A stretch of 54,348 nucleotides of DNA from Nostoc sp. RI_552 (GTDB lineage Bacteria; Cyanobacteriota; Cyanobacteriia; Cyanobacteriales; Nostocaceae), in contig WGNO01000042.1 of assembly GCA_016124525.1 (NCBI GenBank), positions 1-54,348 of the forward strand, in the 5' to 3' direction. Below the pieces are notes generated by a model. It ran no database searches. It worked only from the letters and a program-made list of their open reading frames with translations, and was not told the origin of the DNA. This document shows, one piece after another, positions 28,145 through 39,579 of this stretch. A program made the position numbers and the translations under genes. Position 1 is the first letter of the stretch. Each line of letters starts with the position of its first letter.

Positions 28145-30022
28145 TTAAACCACTAGTGCTTCTTGAATTGCTTTGTTGTAAATAACACGTCCTGGCGTGG
28201 TGCGTATATACTGAGAAATAACATTGCCTTGGGCATCTTCTCTGACGCGGCGGGTTCTATAAATCACAGTCCGAGTGCCGTCAGGGTTTTGTGTTACTTC
28301 CTGGGGGTCAGGATCTGGTTGGTCTAATTCCACTTCTCCGTCAAAGCGGACGTAGATGTAGGCGTGTAAATCAACTTGGTCTTGATGGAAAGCCATAATT
28401 ACGTCGTCGAGAGAAGCATAGTAACGACCTGTACCTTTGGTGGCCTTAGGGTTTTCTGCTGTTAAATAATATGCTCCTAAGACCATATCTTGGCTAGGTG
28501 TAATAATTGGCCTGCCTGTGGCCGGAGATAAGACATTATTAGAAGCGAGCATTAATAATCGGGCTTCTGCTTGACTTTCCAAAGACAAGGGCACGTGCAC
28601 CGCCATTTGGTCACCGTCAAAGTCAGCGTTAAAGGCAGGACAGACCAAGGGATGTAGTTGTATAGCTCGTCCTTCCACTAACACCGGTTCAAAGGCTTGA
28701 ATACCGAGGCGGTGCAGTGTGGGAGCGCGGTTGAGCATGACTGGGTGTCCTTCTATGACTTCTTCGAGGACATCCCAAACGCTGGGGTCGTTGCGAGAAA
28801 TGAGTTTTTTGGCAGCTTTGATATTGTTGACCATGCCACTACGAATCAGGCGGTTAATGACGAAGGGCTGAAATAGCTCAATGGCCATTTCTCTGGGTAA
28901 GCCGCATTGGTGAATTTTCAGTTTCGGCCCGACAACAATAACAGAGCGTCCGGAATAGTCTACTCGTTTACCTAATAAGTTTTGCCGGAAACGTCCTTGT
29001 TTACCCTCAATAATGTCGGATAAAGATTTTAAGGGTCGGTTATTAGCTCCCACCACCGTGCGTCCGCGCCTACCGTTGTCGATTAAAGCATCCACCGCTT
29101 CTTGCAGCATGCGCTTTTCGTTACGGACGATGATTTCTGGGGCTAATATTTCTTGTAAACGAGCTAAACGATTGTTGCGGTTAATTACCCGTCGATACAA
29201 GTCGTTTAAATCACTGGTAGCGAAGCGTCCGCCGTCGAGTTGTACCATGGGGCGCAGGTCTGGGGGAATCACAGGAATAACTGACATCACCATCCATTCT
29301 GGTTTAGAGCCAGTAGCGATAAAGTTGTCAATTACTCTAAGTCGTTTAATTAATTTGGCTCGTTTTTGTCCCTTGGCATTAGCGGTTTCTTCCCGGAGAT
29401 TCTCGGCTTCTTGCTCTAAACTAATATCGGCGAGTAAGCGCAGTAATGCTTCTGCACCAATGCCCACTTCTACGCCCTGGAGTAGAGAGTCTTCACTATA
29501 AATTTGGTCTTCTATTTCTAACCATTGGTCTTCGCTGAGAAGCTGTTTGTAGGTTAATGTTTCGGCGTTACCGGGACTGAGGACGACGTAGGAGTTGAAA
29601 TAAACAATTTGCTCTACGTCTCGCAAAGGCATATCCAGGAGAATGGAGATGTAGCTGGGGATGCCTTTGAGATACCAAACATGGGCCACTGGAGCCGCCA
29701 GTTTAATGTAACCCATGCGGTGACGACGAACCCGGGACTCAGTAACTTCTACGCCGCAGCGTTCGCAGACTATACCCCGGTGACGGACTCTTTTATATTT
29801 ACCACAGTGACATTCCCAGTCTTTGGCGGGGCCAAAGATGCGCTCGCAAAACAAGCCGTCCATTTCGGGCTTGAGCGTACGGTAATTAATTGTTTCTGGC
29901 TTGGTAACTTCACCTACAAGTTGACCGTTGGGTAATGTGCGCTCTCCCCATTGGCGGATGCGTTCCGGTGATGCCAATCCGATTTTTACGTAGTCAAACT
30001 GATTAGTTTGGGCAGTTCTCAT
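28145..30022 (-). CDS. rpoC1: DNA-directed RNA polymerase subunit gamma (N-terminal part of beta-prime, RpoC1)
   Basis: N-terminal piece of the split beta-prime, 625 residues. It carries the zinc finger [20 protein letters not shown] (near residue 70), the clamp/lid segments, and the absolutely conserved active-site motif NADFDGD (near 464), whose Asp residues hold the catalytic Mg2+. ATG 30022 gives the usual [19 protein letters not shown] start; the ATG at 30049 adds nine unrelated residues. It lies 116 bp downstream of rpoB in the same operon. Confidence 0.98.
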   Translation of the reverse strand: MRTAQTNQFDYVKIGLASPERIRQWGERTLPNGQLVGEVTKPETINYRTLKPEMDGLFCERIFGPAKDWECHCGKYKRVRHRGIVCERCGVEVTESRVRRHRMGYIKLAAPVAHVWYLKGIPSYISILLDMPLRDVEQIVYFNSYVVLSPGNAETLTYKQLLSEDQWLEIEDQIYSEDSLLQGVEVGIGAEALLRLLADISLEQEAENLREETANAKGQKRAKLIKRLRVIDNFIATGSKPEWMVMSVIPVIPPDLRPMVQLDGGRFATSDLNDLYRRVINRNNRLARLQEILAPEIIVRNEKRMLQEAVDALIDNGRRGRTVVGANNRPLKSLSDIIEGKQGRFRQNLLGKRVDYSGRSVIVVGPKLKIHQCGLPREMAIELFQPFVINRLIRSGMVNNIKAAKKLISRNDPSVWDVLEEVIEGHPVMLNRAPTLHRLGIQAFEPVLVEGRAIQLHPLVCPAFNADFDGDQMAVHVPLSLESQAEARLLMLASNNVLSPATGRPIITPSQDMVLGAYYLTAENPKATKGTGRYYASLDDVIMAFHQDQVDLHAYIYVRFDGEVELDQPDPDPQEVTQNPDGTRTVIYRTRRVREDAQGNVISQYIRTTPGRVIYNKAIQEALVV

Positions 30023-30138
30023 AATTAATTTGTAACTTTTAATTCGCAATTCCTAATCAACATGGGGCAATGAGTTTTGGATTTGTGGTTTCAAGTTGAT
30101 TGAAATTTTCAAATCCAAAATTCTCCGGTTTCTAGTCC

Positions 30139-33100
30139 CTATTCTTCATCTTCTAAAGATTCGCGGGAGAGTGATTCGTAAGTTGGCCTAGGTGGTGTGC
30201 GTCGGTTTGATTGGTCTGCCATTAAATCGACTTCCACATCTAAGGAGTTACCATCTGCTTGGGTTTCTACCTTGTGCACGGCAATGTCTAGTCCTAAGGA
30301 TTGCAGTTCTCGCATCAGCACTTTAAAAGATTCTGGTGTGCCTGGTCGGGGAATTGATTTTCCTTTGACTATGGCGTTCAAAGCTTCGTTGCGTCCTTGC
30401 ATATCGTCTGATTTCACTGTCAGTAATTCCTGCAAGGTGTAAGCGGCACCAAAAGCTTCTAAGGCCCACACTTCCATTTCTCCAAAGCGCTGACCACCTT
30501 GTTGTGCTTTACCTCCTAGGGGTTGCTGAGTCACGAGGGAGTATGGTCCAGTGGAACGAGCGTGGATTTTGTCATCGACCAAATGCACAAGTTTGAGAAT
30601 ATAGGCAACGCCCACAGTGATGGGTCGGTCAAAGGGTTCGCCGGTGCGACCGTCGTACACAATGATTTTGCCGGGGTTATCTGAGTTGTATACCCAATCT
30701 TTGCCTGTTTCGTCCCGTGCTTCTTGCAGTTTTTCATGAACGATGCGCCGGGATGATTCTTCCCCGTACATTTCGTCAAATGGAGTAATTTTAAACCGTA
30801 CTCCTAGGTTATGAGCCGCCCAACCTAACATACATTCAAAGACTTGACCGACATTCATACGACTCGGTACACCCAAGGGGTTGAGCACAATGTCCACTGG
30901 GGAACCATCTGCTAGATAAGGCATATCTTCTATAGGCAAAATGCGGGAAATAATGCCTTTGTTACCGTGGCGACCCGCCATTTTATCGCCCACTTGGATT
31001 TTCCGCTTTTGGGCTACGTATACCCGGACGACCATGTTGGCTCCTGGTGGCAATTCGTCGCCTTGTTCACGGGTAAATAAACGTACGTCAACCACGCGTC
31101 CTTTTTCACCATTGGGAACTCGCAGTGAATTGTCTCGTACGTCTCGGGCCTTTTCACCAAAGATGGCGCGGAGGAGTTTTTCTTCTGGTGGTTGGTCTGA
31201 TTCTCCTTTGGGAGTGACCTTACCAACTAAAATATCTCCGGCTTCTACCCAAGCACCGATACGGATGATTCCTTGTTCGTCTAGCTGACGCAAAGCGTCT
31301 TCTCCCACGTTGGGAATTTCTCTGGTGATTTCTTCGGGACCGAGTTTGGTTTGTCTGGCTTCAATTTCGTATTTTTCAATGTGAATAGAGGTGTAGATAT
31401 CCTCTTGGACGAGTCTTTCGGAAATTAAAATCGCGTCTTCGTAGTTATAGCCTTCCCAAGGCATATAGGCGACGACGATGTTTTGACCTAAAGCTAATTC
31501 TCCGCCTTCTGTGGATGAACCATCGGCCAGAACTTGACCTGCGACTACCCGCTCACCAATGCGGACTAGGGGTTTTTGATTTAAACAAGTATCTTGGTTG
31601 GATCTTTGGTATTTGGAAAGTCGATACTTAATTTCTTTATTATCTGGGTTACCTATCTTGGGGCGAACACGAATTTCCGTGGCATCTACGTAGGTGACTT
31701 CGCCATCGGTACGAGAGACTATGACCATACCCGAGTCTCTCGCGCCTTGGGCTTCTAAACCAGTTCCAACTAAAGGACGCTCTGGTTTAAGCAAGGGCAC
31801 TGCTTGGCGTTGCATGTTGGAACCCATCAGCGCTCGGTTAGCGTCGTCATGTTCCAAAAAGGGAATCATGCTGGTAGCTACGGAGACAATTTGCACCGGG
31901 GATACTGCTACGTAGTCCACTTGTTCTGGTGTTGTGGTAGCCCAGTCTTGGCGATAGCGGACGGGTACTTGGGGTCCTTTGATGTAACCGTTTCCATCTA
32001 GAGGTATGTCGCCGGTGGCGGTGCGGAGGTCATCCTCTTCGTCGGCTGTCATGTACACCGGGGGAAGGTCAAACCTTACTCTTCCGTTTTCTACCGGACG
32101 AAAGGGGGTTTCTAAAAATCCGTATTGGTTGACCCGGGCGTGGGTGGCTAGGGAACCAATTAAACCGGCGTTGGGACCTTCTGGTGTTTCAATCGGACAA
32201 ATTCTGCCGTAGTGAGAAGGGTGAATATCTCGCACAGCGAACCCAGCACGTTCACGAGTTAAACCACCGGGACCAAGGGCACTGAGGCGACGTTTGTGAG
32301 TCAGTTCTGCCAAGGGATTAGTTTGATCCATGAACTGACTTAATTGGCTGGAGCCAAAGAATTCTTTGATGGCTGCTACCAATGGTTTGGGATTAACCAA
32401 GGATGCTGGGGTTAAAACTTCCGCATCTGATACGGTCATGCGTTCGCGAATAATTCGCTCTAAGCGGTTTAAGCCCACACGGACTTGGTTTTGTAGTAGT
32501 TCCCCCACGCTTCTCACCCGGCGGTTACCCAAGTGGTCAATATCGTCGATGTTACCGATGTCGTATTCTAGGTTAATCAGGTAATCCACTGCTGCCAAAA
32601 TATCCCCAGGGGTAAGTACACGCATGGTCTCAGGTACGGATAACCGTAGTTTTTTGTTGAGTTTGTAGCGTCCTACTCTACCCAGGTCATAACGTTTGGG
32701 GTCGAAGAAACGGGAGTCTAATAGCTGTTGTCCACCCAAGACTGTGGGTGGTTCACCCGGTCTTAACTTCCTGTACAACTCCATCAGGGCTTCTTCTTCA
32801 GAAAATTGCCCTTCTTTTTCAATGGTTTTTTGGAAATATTCTGGGTGGCGTAAAGCGTCAAATATTTCGTTGTCTGATAAGCTTAGGGCTTTTAACAGTA
32901 CCTGTGCTGAGAGTTTACGGGTTTTGTCGATGCGTACCCACACTAAATCGTTACGGTCTGTTTCAAATTTCAGCCATGCTCCTCGGTTAGGGATTAAGCT
33001 GGCTGAATAGGTACGCCTCCCATTTTTGTCGATTTCAGATTTGTAATAAACTCCAGGGGATCTGACGATTTGGTTGACAATCACCCGTTCGGCTCCGTTA

Positions 33101-33447
33101 ATAATAAACGTGCCTCGGTCTGTCATTAAAGGCAGATCCCCAATAAATACTTCCTGTTCTTTAATATCCCCTGTTTCTTTGTTTAACAGACGTGTGGGTA
33201 CATACATTTGTACGGCATAAGTACTGTCCCGCCGTTTAGATTCCTCGACACTGTACTTTGGCTCCTTGAGTTTGTAGTTCTGACCTAAAAAGTGCAGTTC
33301 TAGTTTGCCTGTGTAGTCTGTAATTGGACTAAAGGAGTTGAGTTCTTCTATTAGCCCTTCTTCTAGAAACCAACGAAAACTAGAACGCTGAATTTCAATT
33401 AAATCGGGCAATAAAAAGGCGGGTTCCATATATGTATCTGTAGTCAT
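30139..33447 (-). CDS. rpoB: DNA-directed RNA polymerase subunit beta
   Basis: Catalytic beta subunit, 1102 residues, normal for cyanobacteria. It contains the start [22 protein letters not shown], the fork/rifampicin region [33 protein letters not shown] (no obvious resistance change), [20 protein letters not shown], the DxxDG-like and KPxKGE motifs of the active-site periphery ([12 protein letters not shown]), and the C-terminal clamp-anchor [24 protein letters not shown]. The start at ATG 33447 adds MTTDTY before MEPAF. It opens the rpoB-rpoC1-rpoC2 operon after a 732-bp leader region. Confidence 0.98.
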   Translation of the reverse strand: MTTDTYMEPAFLLPDLIEIQRSSFRWFLEEGLIEELNSFSPITDYTGKLELHFLGQNYKLKEPKYSVEESKRRDSTYAVQMYVPTRLLNKETGDIKEQEVFIGDLPLMTDRGTFIINGAERVIVNQIVRSPGVYYKSEIDKNGRRTYSASLIPNRGAWLKFETDRNDLVWVRIDKTRKLSAQVLLKALSLSDNEIFDALRHPEYFQKTIEKEGQFSEEEALMELYRKLRPGEPPTVLGGQQLLDSRFFDPKRYDLGRVGRYKLNKKLRLSVPETMRVLTPGDILAAVDYLINLEYDIGNIDDIDHLGNRRVRSVGELLQNQVRVGLNRLERIIRERMTVSDAEVLTPASLVNPKPLVAAIKEFFGSSQLSQFMDQTNPLAELTHKRRLSALGPGGLTRERAGFAVRDIHPSHYGRICPIETPEGPNAGLIGSLATHARVNQYGFLETPFRPVENGRVRFDLPPVYMTADEEDDLRTATGDIPLDGNGYIKGPQVPVRYRQDWATTTPEQVDYVAVSPVQIVSVATSMIPFLEHDDANRALMGSNMQRQAVPLLKPERPLVGTGLEAQGARDSGMVIVSRTDGEVTYVDATEIRVRPKIGNPDNKEIKYRLSKYQRSNQDTCLNQKPLVRIGERVVAGQVLADGSSTEGGELALGQNIVVAYMPWEGYNYEDAILISERLVQEDIYTSIHIEKYEIEARQTKLGPEEITREIPNVGEDALRQLDEQGIIRIGAWVEAGDILVGKVTPKGESDQPPEEKLLRAIFGEKARDVRDNSLRVPNGEKGRVVDVRLFTREQGDELPPGANMVVRVYVAQKRKIQVGDKMAGRHGNKGIISRILPIEDMPYLADGSPVDIVLNPLGVPSRMNVGQVFECMLGWAAHNLGVRFKITPFDEMYGEESSRRIVHEKLQEARDETGKDWVYNSDNPGKIIVYDGRTGEPFDRPITVGVAYILKLVHLVDDKIHARSTGPYSLVTQQPLGGKAQQGGQRFGEMEVWALEAFGAAYTLQELLTVKSDDMQGRNEALNAIVKGKSIPRPGTPESFKVLMRELQSLGLDIAVHKVETQADGNSLDVEVDLMADQSNRRTPPRPTYESLSRESLEDEE

Positions 33448-34179
33448 GCCTTTACCTTAGTCAACCTGGTTAAACTTTGTTTGAGGACACTGCTTAAATC
33501 TCTTTTTTGCCTGTTCCCACTGCTAACTTGTGTCCATAACTGCTTGGGAACTTATCTTTTTTTATGCCATCTGCTATTTCTAGGTGTAAACAAACGCCGC
33601 TATTGAAACTGGAAACAGAGATTTTGGCAAGGGGGTAATCGCCTTTTTTTTCGGTTAAGGTGCGCTAAAATCCTAATAAGTTGATTCCTGGATAATAGGT
33701 GGCTGGAAAATTGACGAATTTTTTGTGCTTTTCTCACTTTTTCCCCTCAGCATCATCAATTGCCTAGACATCTCTAAGGCATTTTTGTTATCGACAATTC
33801 ACCCTCTGTACTTAGGAGAGTCCCCTACACCCAGGGAAAGATCCGCGTGATTGCTTGGGTTTGATTTTCGTGGGTTTTTTCTCAAAATAATTTACGTTTT
33901 TTAACAATTTCCTATAGTTTAAATACATTACAAGCGCTTTTGGCTAAACTCTAGGTGACCGTCGAATTTTGACATCAGTCATAAATTCAGAACATCCGCG
34001 TGTAGAGATGAGGTGGATGATCGGGTTGATAACAGTGCTAAATCAATCTAAAAAGTTTTTAATTCCTTCCTTTTTTATTATGGCTTATTCAAAATGTTTT
34101 GGAGGGACTAATGCTAACACAATTTTGTCTTCCTGGGGTTTTATTTTTTCCCTCCAGCCTGGAGATGGATGAGCAGATT
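33448..34179. other. Long leader/promoter region of rpoB
   Basis: No credible gene in 732 bp. Small frames on either strand have no coding character. It has patches richer in GC (33790-33850, with AGGAGAGTCCCCTACACCC) that could fold in the rpoB leader. I see no sure promoter. The 3' end of tatD lies at the right edge with no clear terminator. Confidence 0.45.
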
Positions 34180-34965
34180 TTATAACGCTAATCGAAACAA
34201 TTCGCAGGCATTTTGGGTAGTTTGAGCCGCGATGGCTTCCAATGTCTCCCCACGCAAATGAGCTACTTGTTCCGCTACATAACGGACATAGGCTGGCTCA
34301 TTTCGCTTCTCACCTCGTTTAGGTACAGGAGACAAAAAAGGGCAGTCTGTTTCCACAAGCAGCCGATCGCTACTCACTATCGCCGCTGAAGCTTGTATAG
34401 TTTTAGCGTTTTTAAACGTTACCGTTCCACTAAAACTAATATAAAAGCCCAAATCCAGAAACCATTTTGTTTCCTCTGGTGTTCCACCCCAACAATGCAT
34501 TACACCCCTGGGAATTACTTTGGTGCTTTCCCGCCACTGTTGTAAAACTTCCCTCACTTGTGTGGCAGCATCACGACAATGGATAATCACCGGTAGATTC
34601 AGTTCACAAGCGATGGCCAGTTGAGCTTCAAAAGCCATGCGCTGAACTGCATAGTTATCTGCTTTATAAAGATCCATGCCCATTTCTCCAATGGCCACCA
34701 CCTTCGGATCTGATCGAGCCAAAGCTTTAATTTCCGCCCCTGTATCCCTGTCCCATTTATCTGCATCTAAAGGATGTAAACCAACGGCAAAGCTCAGTTC
34801 TGGAAACTGGTGCGCTAAGGCCTGGATAGTGGAGAACTCTGATGGCTCAACACAGGAATGTACTAGATGCACTACACCCGCCTGTTGCCATCGCGATCGC
34901 ACTGTCGCTAAATCCGGTTGGAATGTATCAAAGTTCAAATGAACGTGAGTATCAATCAGCTGCAT
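34180..34965 (-). CDS. TatD-family metal-dependent hydrolase (DNase)
   Basis: TatD proteins are TIM-barrel metal-dependent nucleases. The 261-residue chain has the expected metal ligands: DTHVHL (H7, H9), [23 protein letters not shown] and [26 protein letters not shown] and ANACELF-like QNACELFRL at the end are also typical. It sits between rpsT (89 bp upstream) and rpoB, an order I know from related cyanobacteria; no functional link to RNA polymerase is implied. Confidence 0.93.
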   Translation of the reverse strand: MQLIDTHVHLNFDTFQPDLATVRSRWQQAGVVHLVHSCVEPSEFSTIQALAHQFPELSFAVGLHPLDADKWDRDTGAEIKALARSDPKVVAIGEMGMDLYKADNYAVQRMAFEAQLAIACELNLPVIIHCRDAATQVREVLQQWRESTKVIPRGVMHCWGGTPEETKWFLDLGFYISFSGTVTFKNAKTIQASAAIVSSDRLLVETDCPFLSPVPKRGEKRNEPAYVRYVAEQVAHLRGETLEAIAAQTTQNACELFRLAL

Positions 34966-35054
34966 TCCAGTTATCCGTCATCACTCACTTGTCCTAATTG
35001 CACCGTCAGTAATCAGTTATATTTAATATATTTACCGATTACTGAAGAATTAAA

Positions 35055-35354
35055 CTACTCAGCAGATGGCGCAGTCAGGGGTTTGAGCTTCGTTGCTAGC
35101 CTTGATTTTTTCCTAGCGCCATTGTTTGGATGGAGAACACCCCGCTTGACAGCCTTATCAATTTTGCTGAAAGCCTCAGACAGACGCACCTGTACCTCTT
35201 TTTCTAATTCTGAGTTAGGATTAGCAGCATAAACATTTACTGCCGTGAAGTATTTTTTCATCAGCGTTTTTACTGCTGACTTATAAGCTTTGTTACGCAG
35301 ACGATTGCGTTCTGCGATTTCGGCGCGTTTGAGAGCAGATTTTGTATTCGCCAC
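35055..35354 (-). CDS. rpsT: 30S ribosomal protein S20
   Basis: Binds 16S rRNA early in assembly. GTG at 35354-35352 gives the standard N-terminus (V)[21 protein letters not shown] and 99 residues, with GGA about seven bases upstream; the ATG at 35387 would add an unrelated hydrophobic leader and is rejected. The Ala/Lys/Arg-rich helices and [17 protein letters not shown] tail are typical. It begins the minus-strand block that continues with tatD and rpoBC. Confidence 0.95.
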   Translation of the reverse strand: MANTKSALKRAEIAERNRLRNKAYKSAVKTLMKKYFTAVNVYAANPNSELEKEVQVRLSEAFSKIDKAVKRGVLHPNNGARKKSRLATKLKPLTAPSAE

Positions 35355-35978
35355 GGTCAATTCCAAAAATACTATTAATATGTACACACACTACTAGACT
35401 TACTAATATAGCATTCATCATGCCAATGTCAGAATTTATCAAAAAAAAAGTTTCTCTCAACCACTGACCAGTCATTGTTTGATGACTAACAACCAATAAA
35501 CAATCATCAGTCGCCAAAAGTATCCTTGACAACTTTGCAGTTGATGTGCAATCGACGCAAAAAATGCGTTAAAATAAGACACCCCTGATAAATGTTAGTT
35601 AGTAGACTAAAAAAATAAGTACAATTTATACTCAGACCCTACTTCACCTCCTTGATGCAGGAAAACTGGATGTGCAAAAACTCCCCCAGGACAGTGCCCA
35701 GGAGACCAGGCTAGGTTGTAAGGGTAGTAGGTATGGCACACCTTCTCCCTGCCGTATATCCAAGGGCTGACCGCCAGGGTGAGCCAACAAGATAATTCGG
35801 ACTGAGGAATGAAGTCGCCTTCTCCGGCAAACTATGTGCTAGCAAGCCCCGGAGTATCAAAAAAAATCCAGGTTAAGCTAGAGAAGAGAATTAGATTTAG
35901 CTCCACCAGCTCACTGGTCAAAAGTTAAGACTAATTCTCAGGCGGGAATATTCTAAATTTTGGCATTCTCCTTACTCC
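35355..35978. other. Divergent rpsT-hisD intergenic region
   Basis: 624 bp between divergent genes, no coding frame of merit. The left third is AT-rich and should hold the rpsT promoter; ACGCAAAAAATGCGT (35554-35568) is a small palindrome there. The central part, 35640-35860, is GC-richer and strongly self-complementary (see next entry). Confidence 0.6.
35640..35860 (+). ncRNA. Candidate structured RNA upstream of hisD, family not recognised
   Basis: A long-range stem pairs 35695-35711 (TGCC-ca-GGAGA-cc-AGGC) with the uninterrupted 35817-35829 (GCCTTCTCCGGCA): 13 base pairs with two 2-nt bulges. Inside it are a hairpin GTATGGCA/TGCCGTAT (35731-35738 with 35750-35757), GGCT/AGCC (35765-35768 with 35782-35785) and GACT/AGTC (35800-35803 with 35813-35816, stacked directly on the closing stem). 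Outside, ACTCC (35680-35684) can pair with GGAGT (35851-35855). A closed multiloop of this kind suits a riboswitch-like leader of hisD or a stand-alone RNA such as 6S. I could not match it to RNase P, tmRNA, SRP RNA or a known riboswitch. Confidence 0.45.
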
Positions 35979-37280
35979 ATGCTGCGAATCATTACTCAGC
36001 AGGCAGATGTTGTAGCAGAACTGCAACGTATCTGCAGTCGCACACACGACGCACAGGTTCTTCACAAAGAAGCAACTGTGCGCGAAGTATTGCAAGCAGT
36101 GCAGCGCCAAGGCGACAAAGCTGTTTTGCATTATACAGCTGAATTCGATCACCAAACTCTAAAATTAGAGGAATTGCGTGTTAGTGGGTCAGAACTTGAT
36201 GCAGCCTACCAACAAGTATCGAAGGAGTTGCTCCAGGCAATTCAGTTAGCTAGCCGCCAAATTGAAGCATTTCACCGACAGCGTATTCCCAAAAGTTGGG
36301 TACATTTTGGCGATGATGATGTGGTGGTGGGCAAACGCTATACCCCAGTAGATATTGCCGGTTTATATGTGCCTGGCGGTCGTGCTGCCTATCCCAGTAC
36401 CGTACTCATGAACGGTATTCCGGCCAAAGTGGCTGGTGTAACTCGTGTAGTCATGGTGACACCACCAGGTAAAACAAAAGCAATTAACCCAGCTGTTTTG
36501 GTAGCTGCCCAAGAAGCAGGAATACAAGAAATTTATCGTGTTGGCGGAGCCCAAGCCATCGCAGCTTTAGCCTACGGTACAAATACAATTCCTAAGGTGG
36601 ATATCATTACTGGCCCTGGCAATATTTACGTCACCTTAGCCAAAAAACTGGTTTACGGCACTGTGGGCATTGACTCCCTAGCGGGGCCCAGTGAAGTACT
36701 AATTATTGCCGATGAAACAGCAAATCCAGTCAATGTGGCAGCTGACTTGTTAGCACAAGCTGAACATGACCCAATGGCGGCGGCAATTTTATTGACCACA
36801 GACACGGCTTTAGCGAAAAATGTCCAAGTAGCTGTAGAAAGACAATTAGTAGATCATCCACGACGGATAGATACAGAAAAAGCTATCGCTCACTATGGCT
36901 TGATTGTCGTAGTGGAATCTTTGTCAGCAGCAGCAGAGTTTTCTAATGAATTTGCCCCCGAACATTTAGAACTACAAGTTGAAGATCCTTGGACTCTACT
37001 TTCAGAAATTCGTCACGCCGGGGCAATATTCCTGGGCTATTCCACCCCAGAAGCTGTAGGAGACTATGTAGCAGGGCCTAACCATACCTTGCCCACTTCC
37101 GGCGCAGCTCGTTACGCTTCACCTTTAGGAGTAGAAACATTTCTTAAACATTCGAGTATTATTCAATACTCGCGTACTGCACTACAAAGAGCAGCTGGGG
37201 CCATCGATGCCCTAGCAACAGCTGAGGGACTGCCATCCCATAAAGATTCAGTCAGACGCAGGATTCAGCAGGAAGAATGA
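35979..37280 (+). CDS. hisD: Histidinol dehydrogenase
   Basis: Catalyses the last two steps of histidine synthesis, histidinol to histidine with NAD+ and a zinc ion. The 433-residue chain has RYTPVDIAGLYVPGGRAAYPST, the NAD-binding TGPGNIYVTLAKK, the zinc/catalytic AEHDPMAAA region, EFAPEHLEL and NHTLPTSGAARYASPLGVETF. ATG 35979 gives the expected MLRIITQQADV start, but I see no Shine-Dalgarno, so a leader-controlled start is possible. It stands alone. Confidence 0.97.
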   Translation: MLRIITQQADVVAELQRICSRTHDAQVLHKEATVREVLQAVQRQGDKAVLHYTAEFDHQTLKLEELRVSGSELDAAYQQVSKELLQAIQLASRQIEAFHRQRIPKSWVHFGDDDVVVGKRYTPVDIAGLYVPGGRAAYPSTVLMNGIPAKVAGVTRVVMVTPPGKTKAINPAVLVAAQEAGIQEIYRVGGAQAIAALAYGTNTIPKVDIITGPGNIYVTLAKKLVYGTVGIDSLAGPSEVLIIADETANPVNVAADLLAQAEHDPMAAAILLTTDTALAKNVQVAVERQLVDHPRRIDTEKAIAHYGLIVVVESLSAAAEFSNEFAPEHLELQVEDPWTLLSEIRHAGAIFLGYSTPEAVGDYVAGPNHTLPTSGAARYASPLGVETFLKHSSIIQYSRTALQRAAGAIDALATAEGLPSHKDSVRRRIQQEE

Positions 37281-37463
37281 TTGAGAATATTGTTTTTTTT
37301 CATAAACTATTGGACAAAACTACCCCATGGCTGCAGGATATAAAATTGAACAGTAGTGGAGTTAATCAGCAGTCATTGATTGAAATCCTTTGAACCAAAG
37401 CTCTAACCGCCCACAACTTGTATCAACCAATTATATTAAAGAGGTCTACCTTGGAGGAGATCA

Positions 37464-37892
37464 GTGGTGCTAAAAAATGTTTTGGTAGCTCTTGATGAAT
37501 CAGAAATTGCAGGAAGAGTCATTCAAGCTTTAAACGACTTGGTATTTGCCAATGATGCCAAAGTCATTCTCTGTCATGTGTTTCCCACCTCGGAATCAGA
37601 GAAGCAACTGCCCGCAGATCGCCCTAATCCAAAATCTTCAAAGTTTTTTGATTTTCCCATTGAAAAACAACTGTTAAACTATAAAGAAAATTTATCATTT
37701 AACAGCGAACTAGAGTTGGTAACCGGCGATCCTGCCGAAGAAATTATTCGTCTTGCCAATATCTACAAGGCTGATCTAATTCTAATTGGCAGTCGCGGGT
37801 TAACAGGGATGAAGCGAATTGTTTTAGGTTCTGTCAGTACTCAGGTAGTAGAAGAAGCCAATTGTTCCGTATTGGTAGTTAAACCAACTTAA
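37464..37892 (+). CDS. Universal stress protein (UspA family)
   Basis: A 142-residue single-domain Usp. It begins LKNVLVALDESEIAGRVIQAL and ends with the nucleotide-binding motif GSRGLTGMKRIVLGSVS (G-x2-G-x9-G-S), so ATP binding is expected. The start is GTG at 37464 (GGAGG 6-7 bases upstream); the next codon is also GTG and could be used. The loop in the middle (SESEKQLPADRPNPKSSKFF) is longer than in short Usps. Physiological trigger unknown. Confidence 0.9.
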   Translation: MVLKNVLVALDESEIAGRVIQALNDLVFANDAKVILCHVFPTSESEKQLPADRPNPKSSKFFDFPIEKQLLNYKENLSFNSELELVTGDPAEEIIRLANIYKADLILIGSRGLTGMKRIVLGSVSTQVVEEANCSVLVVKPT

Positions 37893-37960
37893 TTACTGCT
37901 TTTTGGCAATTCCATAATTAAAAGCAGGAATCGCCATAATCAGCCAGATACCAACAGCCA

Positions 37961-38356
37961 TTAATTAGTTCTGGGCTTTTGATTTACTAAAAAATGACGT
38001 AAACTCAACAAATTTAGGGTCTGACCTAAATTGAGAGGCAACATTGAAACTCCCTCCAAGCGAGACTGCACCCAACCTTCTCCCCAGTACCATTCATGAA
38101 AGCCATCAATGCCTCCACTGAGTAGCAACCGTAAACAATTGGGTTTTGCCACCTGCACTTGATGGTGAATTGAAACTAGCCCAGTCCAGCTTGTAAACTG
38201 ATATCCAGGGTGTAACTCTTCTGGCATTCCTGGTGGCAACTTTTGCCCCACAAGCCATTTCCCTACATTGTCAGGATTTTGCAAACTTTCACGAATCGCA
38301 CTGGCAGAGGCAGTGATTTCTATCCGTAGTTGACTTTGTTGAAAATTACCCAGCAT
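37961..38356 (-). CDS. SRPBCC-fold-like hypothetical protein
   Basis: A protein of about 131 residues with alternating strands and a polar helix start (SAIRESLQNPDNVGKWLVG), then GYQFTSWTGLVSIHHQVQVA, LRLLLSGGIDGFHEWYWGEGWVQSRLEG and a final long helix LGQTLNLLSLRHFL. That is the layout of START/SRPBCC lipid- or cofactor-binding domains. I choose ATG 38356 because the domain begins there; ATG 38428 adds 24 residues. Ligand unknown. It is divergent from hslO. Confidence 0.7.
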   Translation of the reverse strand: MLGNFQQSQLRIEITASASAIRESLQNPDNVGKWLVGQKLPPGMPEELHPGYQFTSWTGLVSIHHQVQVAKPNCLRLLLSGGIDGFHEWYWGEGWVQSRLEGVSMLPLNLGQTLNLLSLRHFLVNQKPRTN

Positions 38357-38508
38357 TTTTAAGAATTGTTTAAAGATCAGGTCTGAAATTTTAGTGGATT
38401 GTAGTTCTAGTATTGCAAATACAATCACTTATCACAGTGTCGTTTTTCTACGAGACAAGTATTTAGAATATAGACAAAGTAGACTTGTTAAGAAATTGAA
38501 GGTTTTCC

Positions 38509-39414
38509 ATGGCTGATCAATTAATTCGTGCCACAGCAGCCGACGGTGGTATCCGTGCTGTAGGTGTGATTACCAATCGTTTGACAGAAGAAGCACGGCA
38601 ACGTCACAAGTTGTCTTATGTGGCAACGGCAGCACTGGGCCGGAGTATGGCAGCTGGTTTATTAATGGCTTCTAGTATGAAGCGGCCTGGTTCTAGGGTA
38701 AATATTCGTGTCAAAGGCAATGGTCCATTAGGTGGTATCTTGGTAGATGCTGGCTTGGATGGAACAGTGCGCGGCTACGTTGCCAATCCTGGAGTCGAAT
38801 TACCTCCTAACAAAAAAGGTAAACTAGATGTAGGTGGTGCAGTGGGTCAAGGCTACCTCTATGTAGTGCGCGACATCGGTTATGGCTATCCTTACTCCAG
38901 TACAGTGGAACTAATATCGGGAGAAATAGGCGACGATGTAGCTCATTACTTAGTTAATTCCGAACAAACTCCTTCAGCCCTGGTTTTAGGCGTGTTTGTA
39001 GGAGCAACTGGTGTACAAGCCGCCGGAGGGTTGCTAGTTCAAGTTTTGCCCAAGGCTGCCAGAGATGAATCCCTAGTAGCAACATTAGAATCAAGGGTAG
39101 CTGGGTTGTCTGGATTTACACCATTGTTACAAGCAGGTAAAACATTGCCAGAAATTTTTAATGACCTACTAGGGGACATGAGTTTGTCTATATTCCCCGA
39201 ACGTCAAATCTTGCGCTTCCACTGTGGTTGCTCTTTTGACCGTGTACTGGGAGCATTAAAAATCCTAGGCAAAGACGAATTGCAAGACATGATTATTAAA
39301 GATGATGGCGCTGAAGCCATTTGTGAGTTTTGTGGAGAAGTTTATCAAGCAAATAGCAACCACTTAGCTCAATTAATAGTTGACTTGCAGGCTGAATCTT
39401 CTGTTTCACTTTAA
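38509..39414 (+). CDS. hslO: Redox-regulated chaperone Hsp33
   Basis: A holdase chaperone activated by oxidation of a zinc-bound cysteine cluster. The 301-residue length fits. The C-terminal cluster is complete: FHCGCSF (Cys239, Cys241) and CEFCGEVY (Cys272, Cys275). Other landmarks are TAALGRSMAAGLLMAS, RVKGNGPLGGILVDAG, RGYVANP and STVELISGEIGDDVAHYL. It starts at ATG 38509 with no strong ribosome site. Cysteine spacing C-x-C...C-x2-C indicates an active redox switch. Confidence 0.95.
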   Translation: MADQLIRATAADGGIRAVGVITNRLTEEARQRHKLSYVATAALGRSMAAGLLMASSMKRPGSRVNIRVKGNGPLGGILVDAGLDGTVRGYVANPGVELPPNKKGKLDVGGAVGQGYLYVVRDIGYGYPYSSTVELISGEIGDDVAHYLVNSEQTPSALVLGVFVGATGVQAAGGLLVQVLPKAARDESLVATLESRVAGLSGFTPLLQAGKTLPEIFNDLLGDMSLSIFPERQILRFHCGCSFDRVLGALKILGKDELQDMIIKDDGAEAICEFCGEVYQANSNHLAQLIVDLQAESSVSL

Positions 39415-39579
39415 AGTATAGATTAATACTAAAGGTTGATAGTATTTATGGTATCTGTGGTGGTAGGGTATTTAATAAAGTGGCTTTAAAATAGCTTTTC
39501 AACTACGACAAAGTTACTGCGGCAGTATCATAATTATCAGCCCAAAACAGATTCCTATTCAACTATTTTGGTGTGAGAG

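Noticed and set aside
33969..34172. 67-codon plus-strand frame before tatD
   Set aside because: No ribosome site, no recognisable motif, unusual composition; treated as spacer.
35640..35860. RNase P RNA, tmRNA, SRP RNA, cobalamin or ydaO riboswitch in the rpsT-hisD spacer
   Set aside because: The required signature motifs (for example GAGGAAAGTCC, GGAAGCAGC, GCCACTG) are absent.
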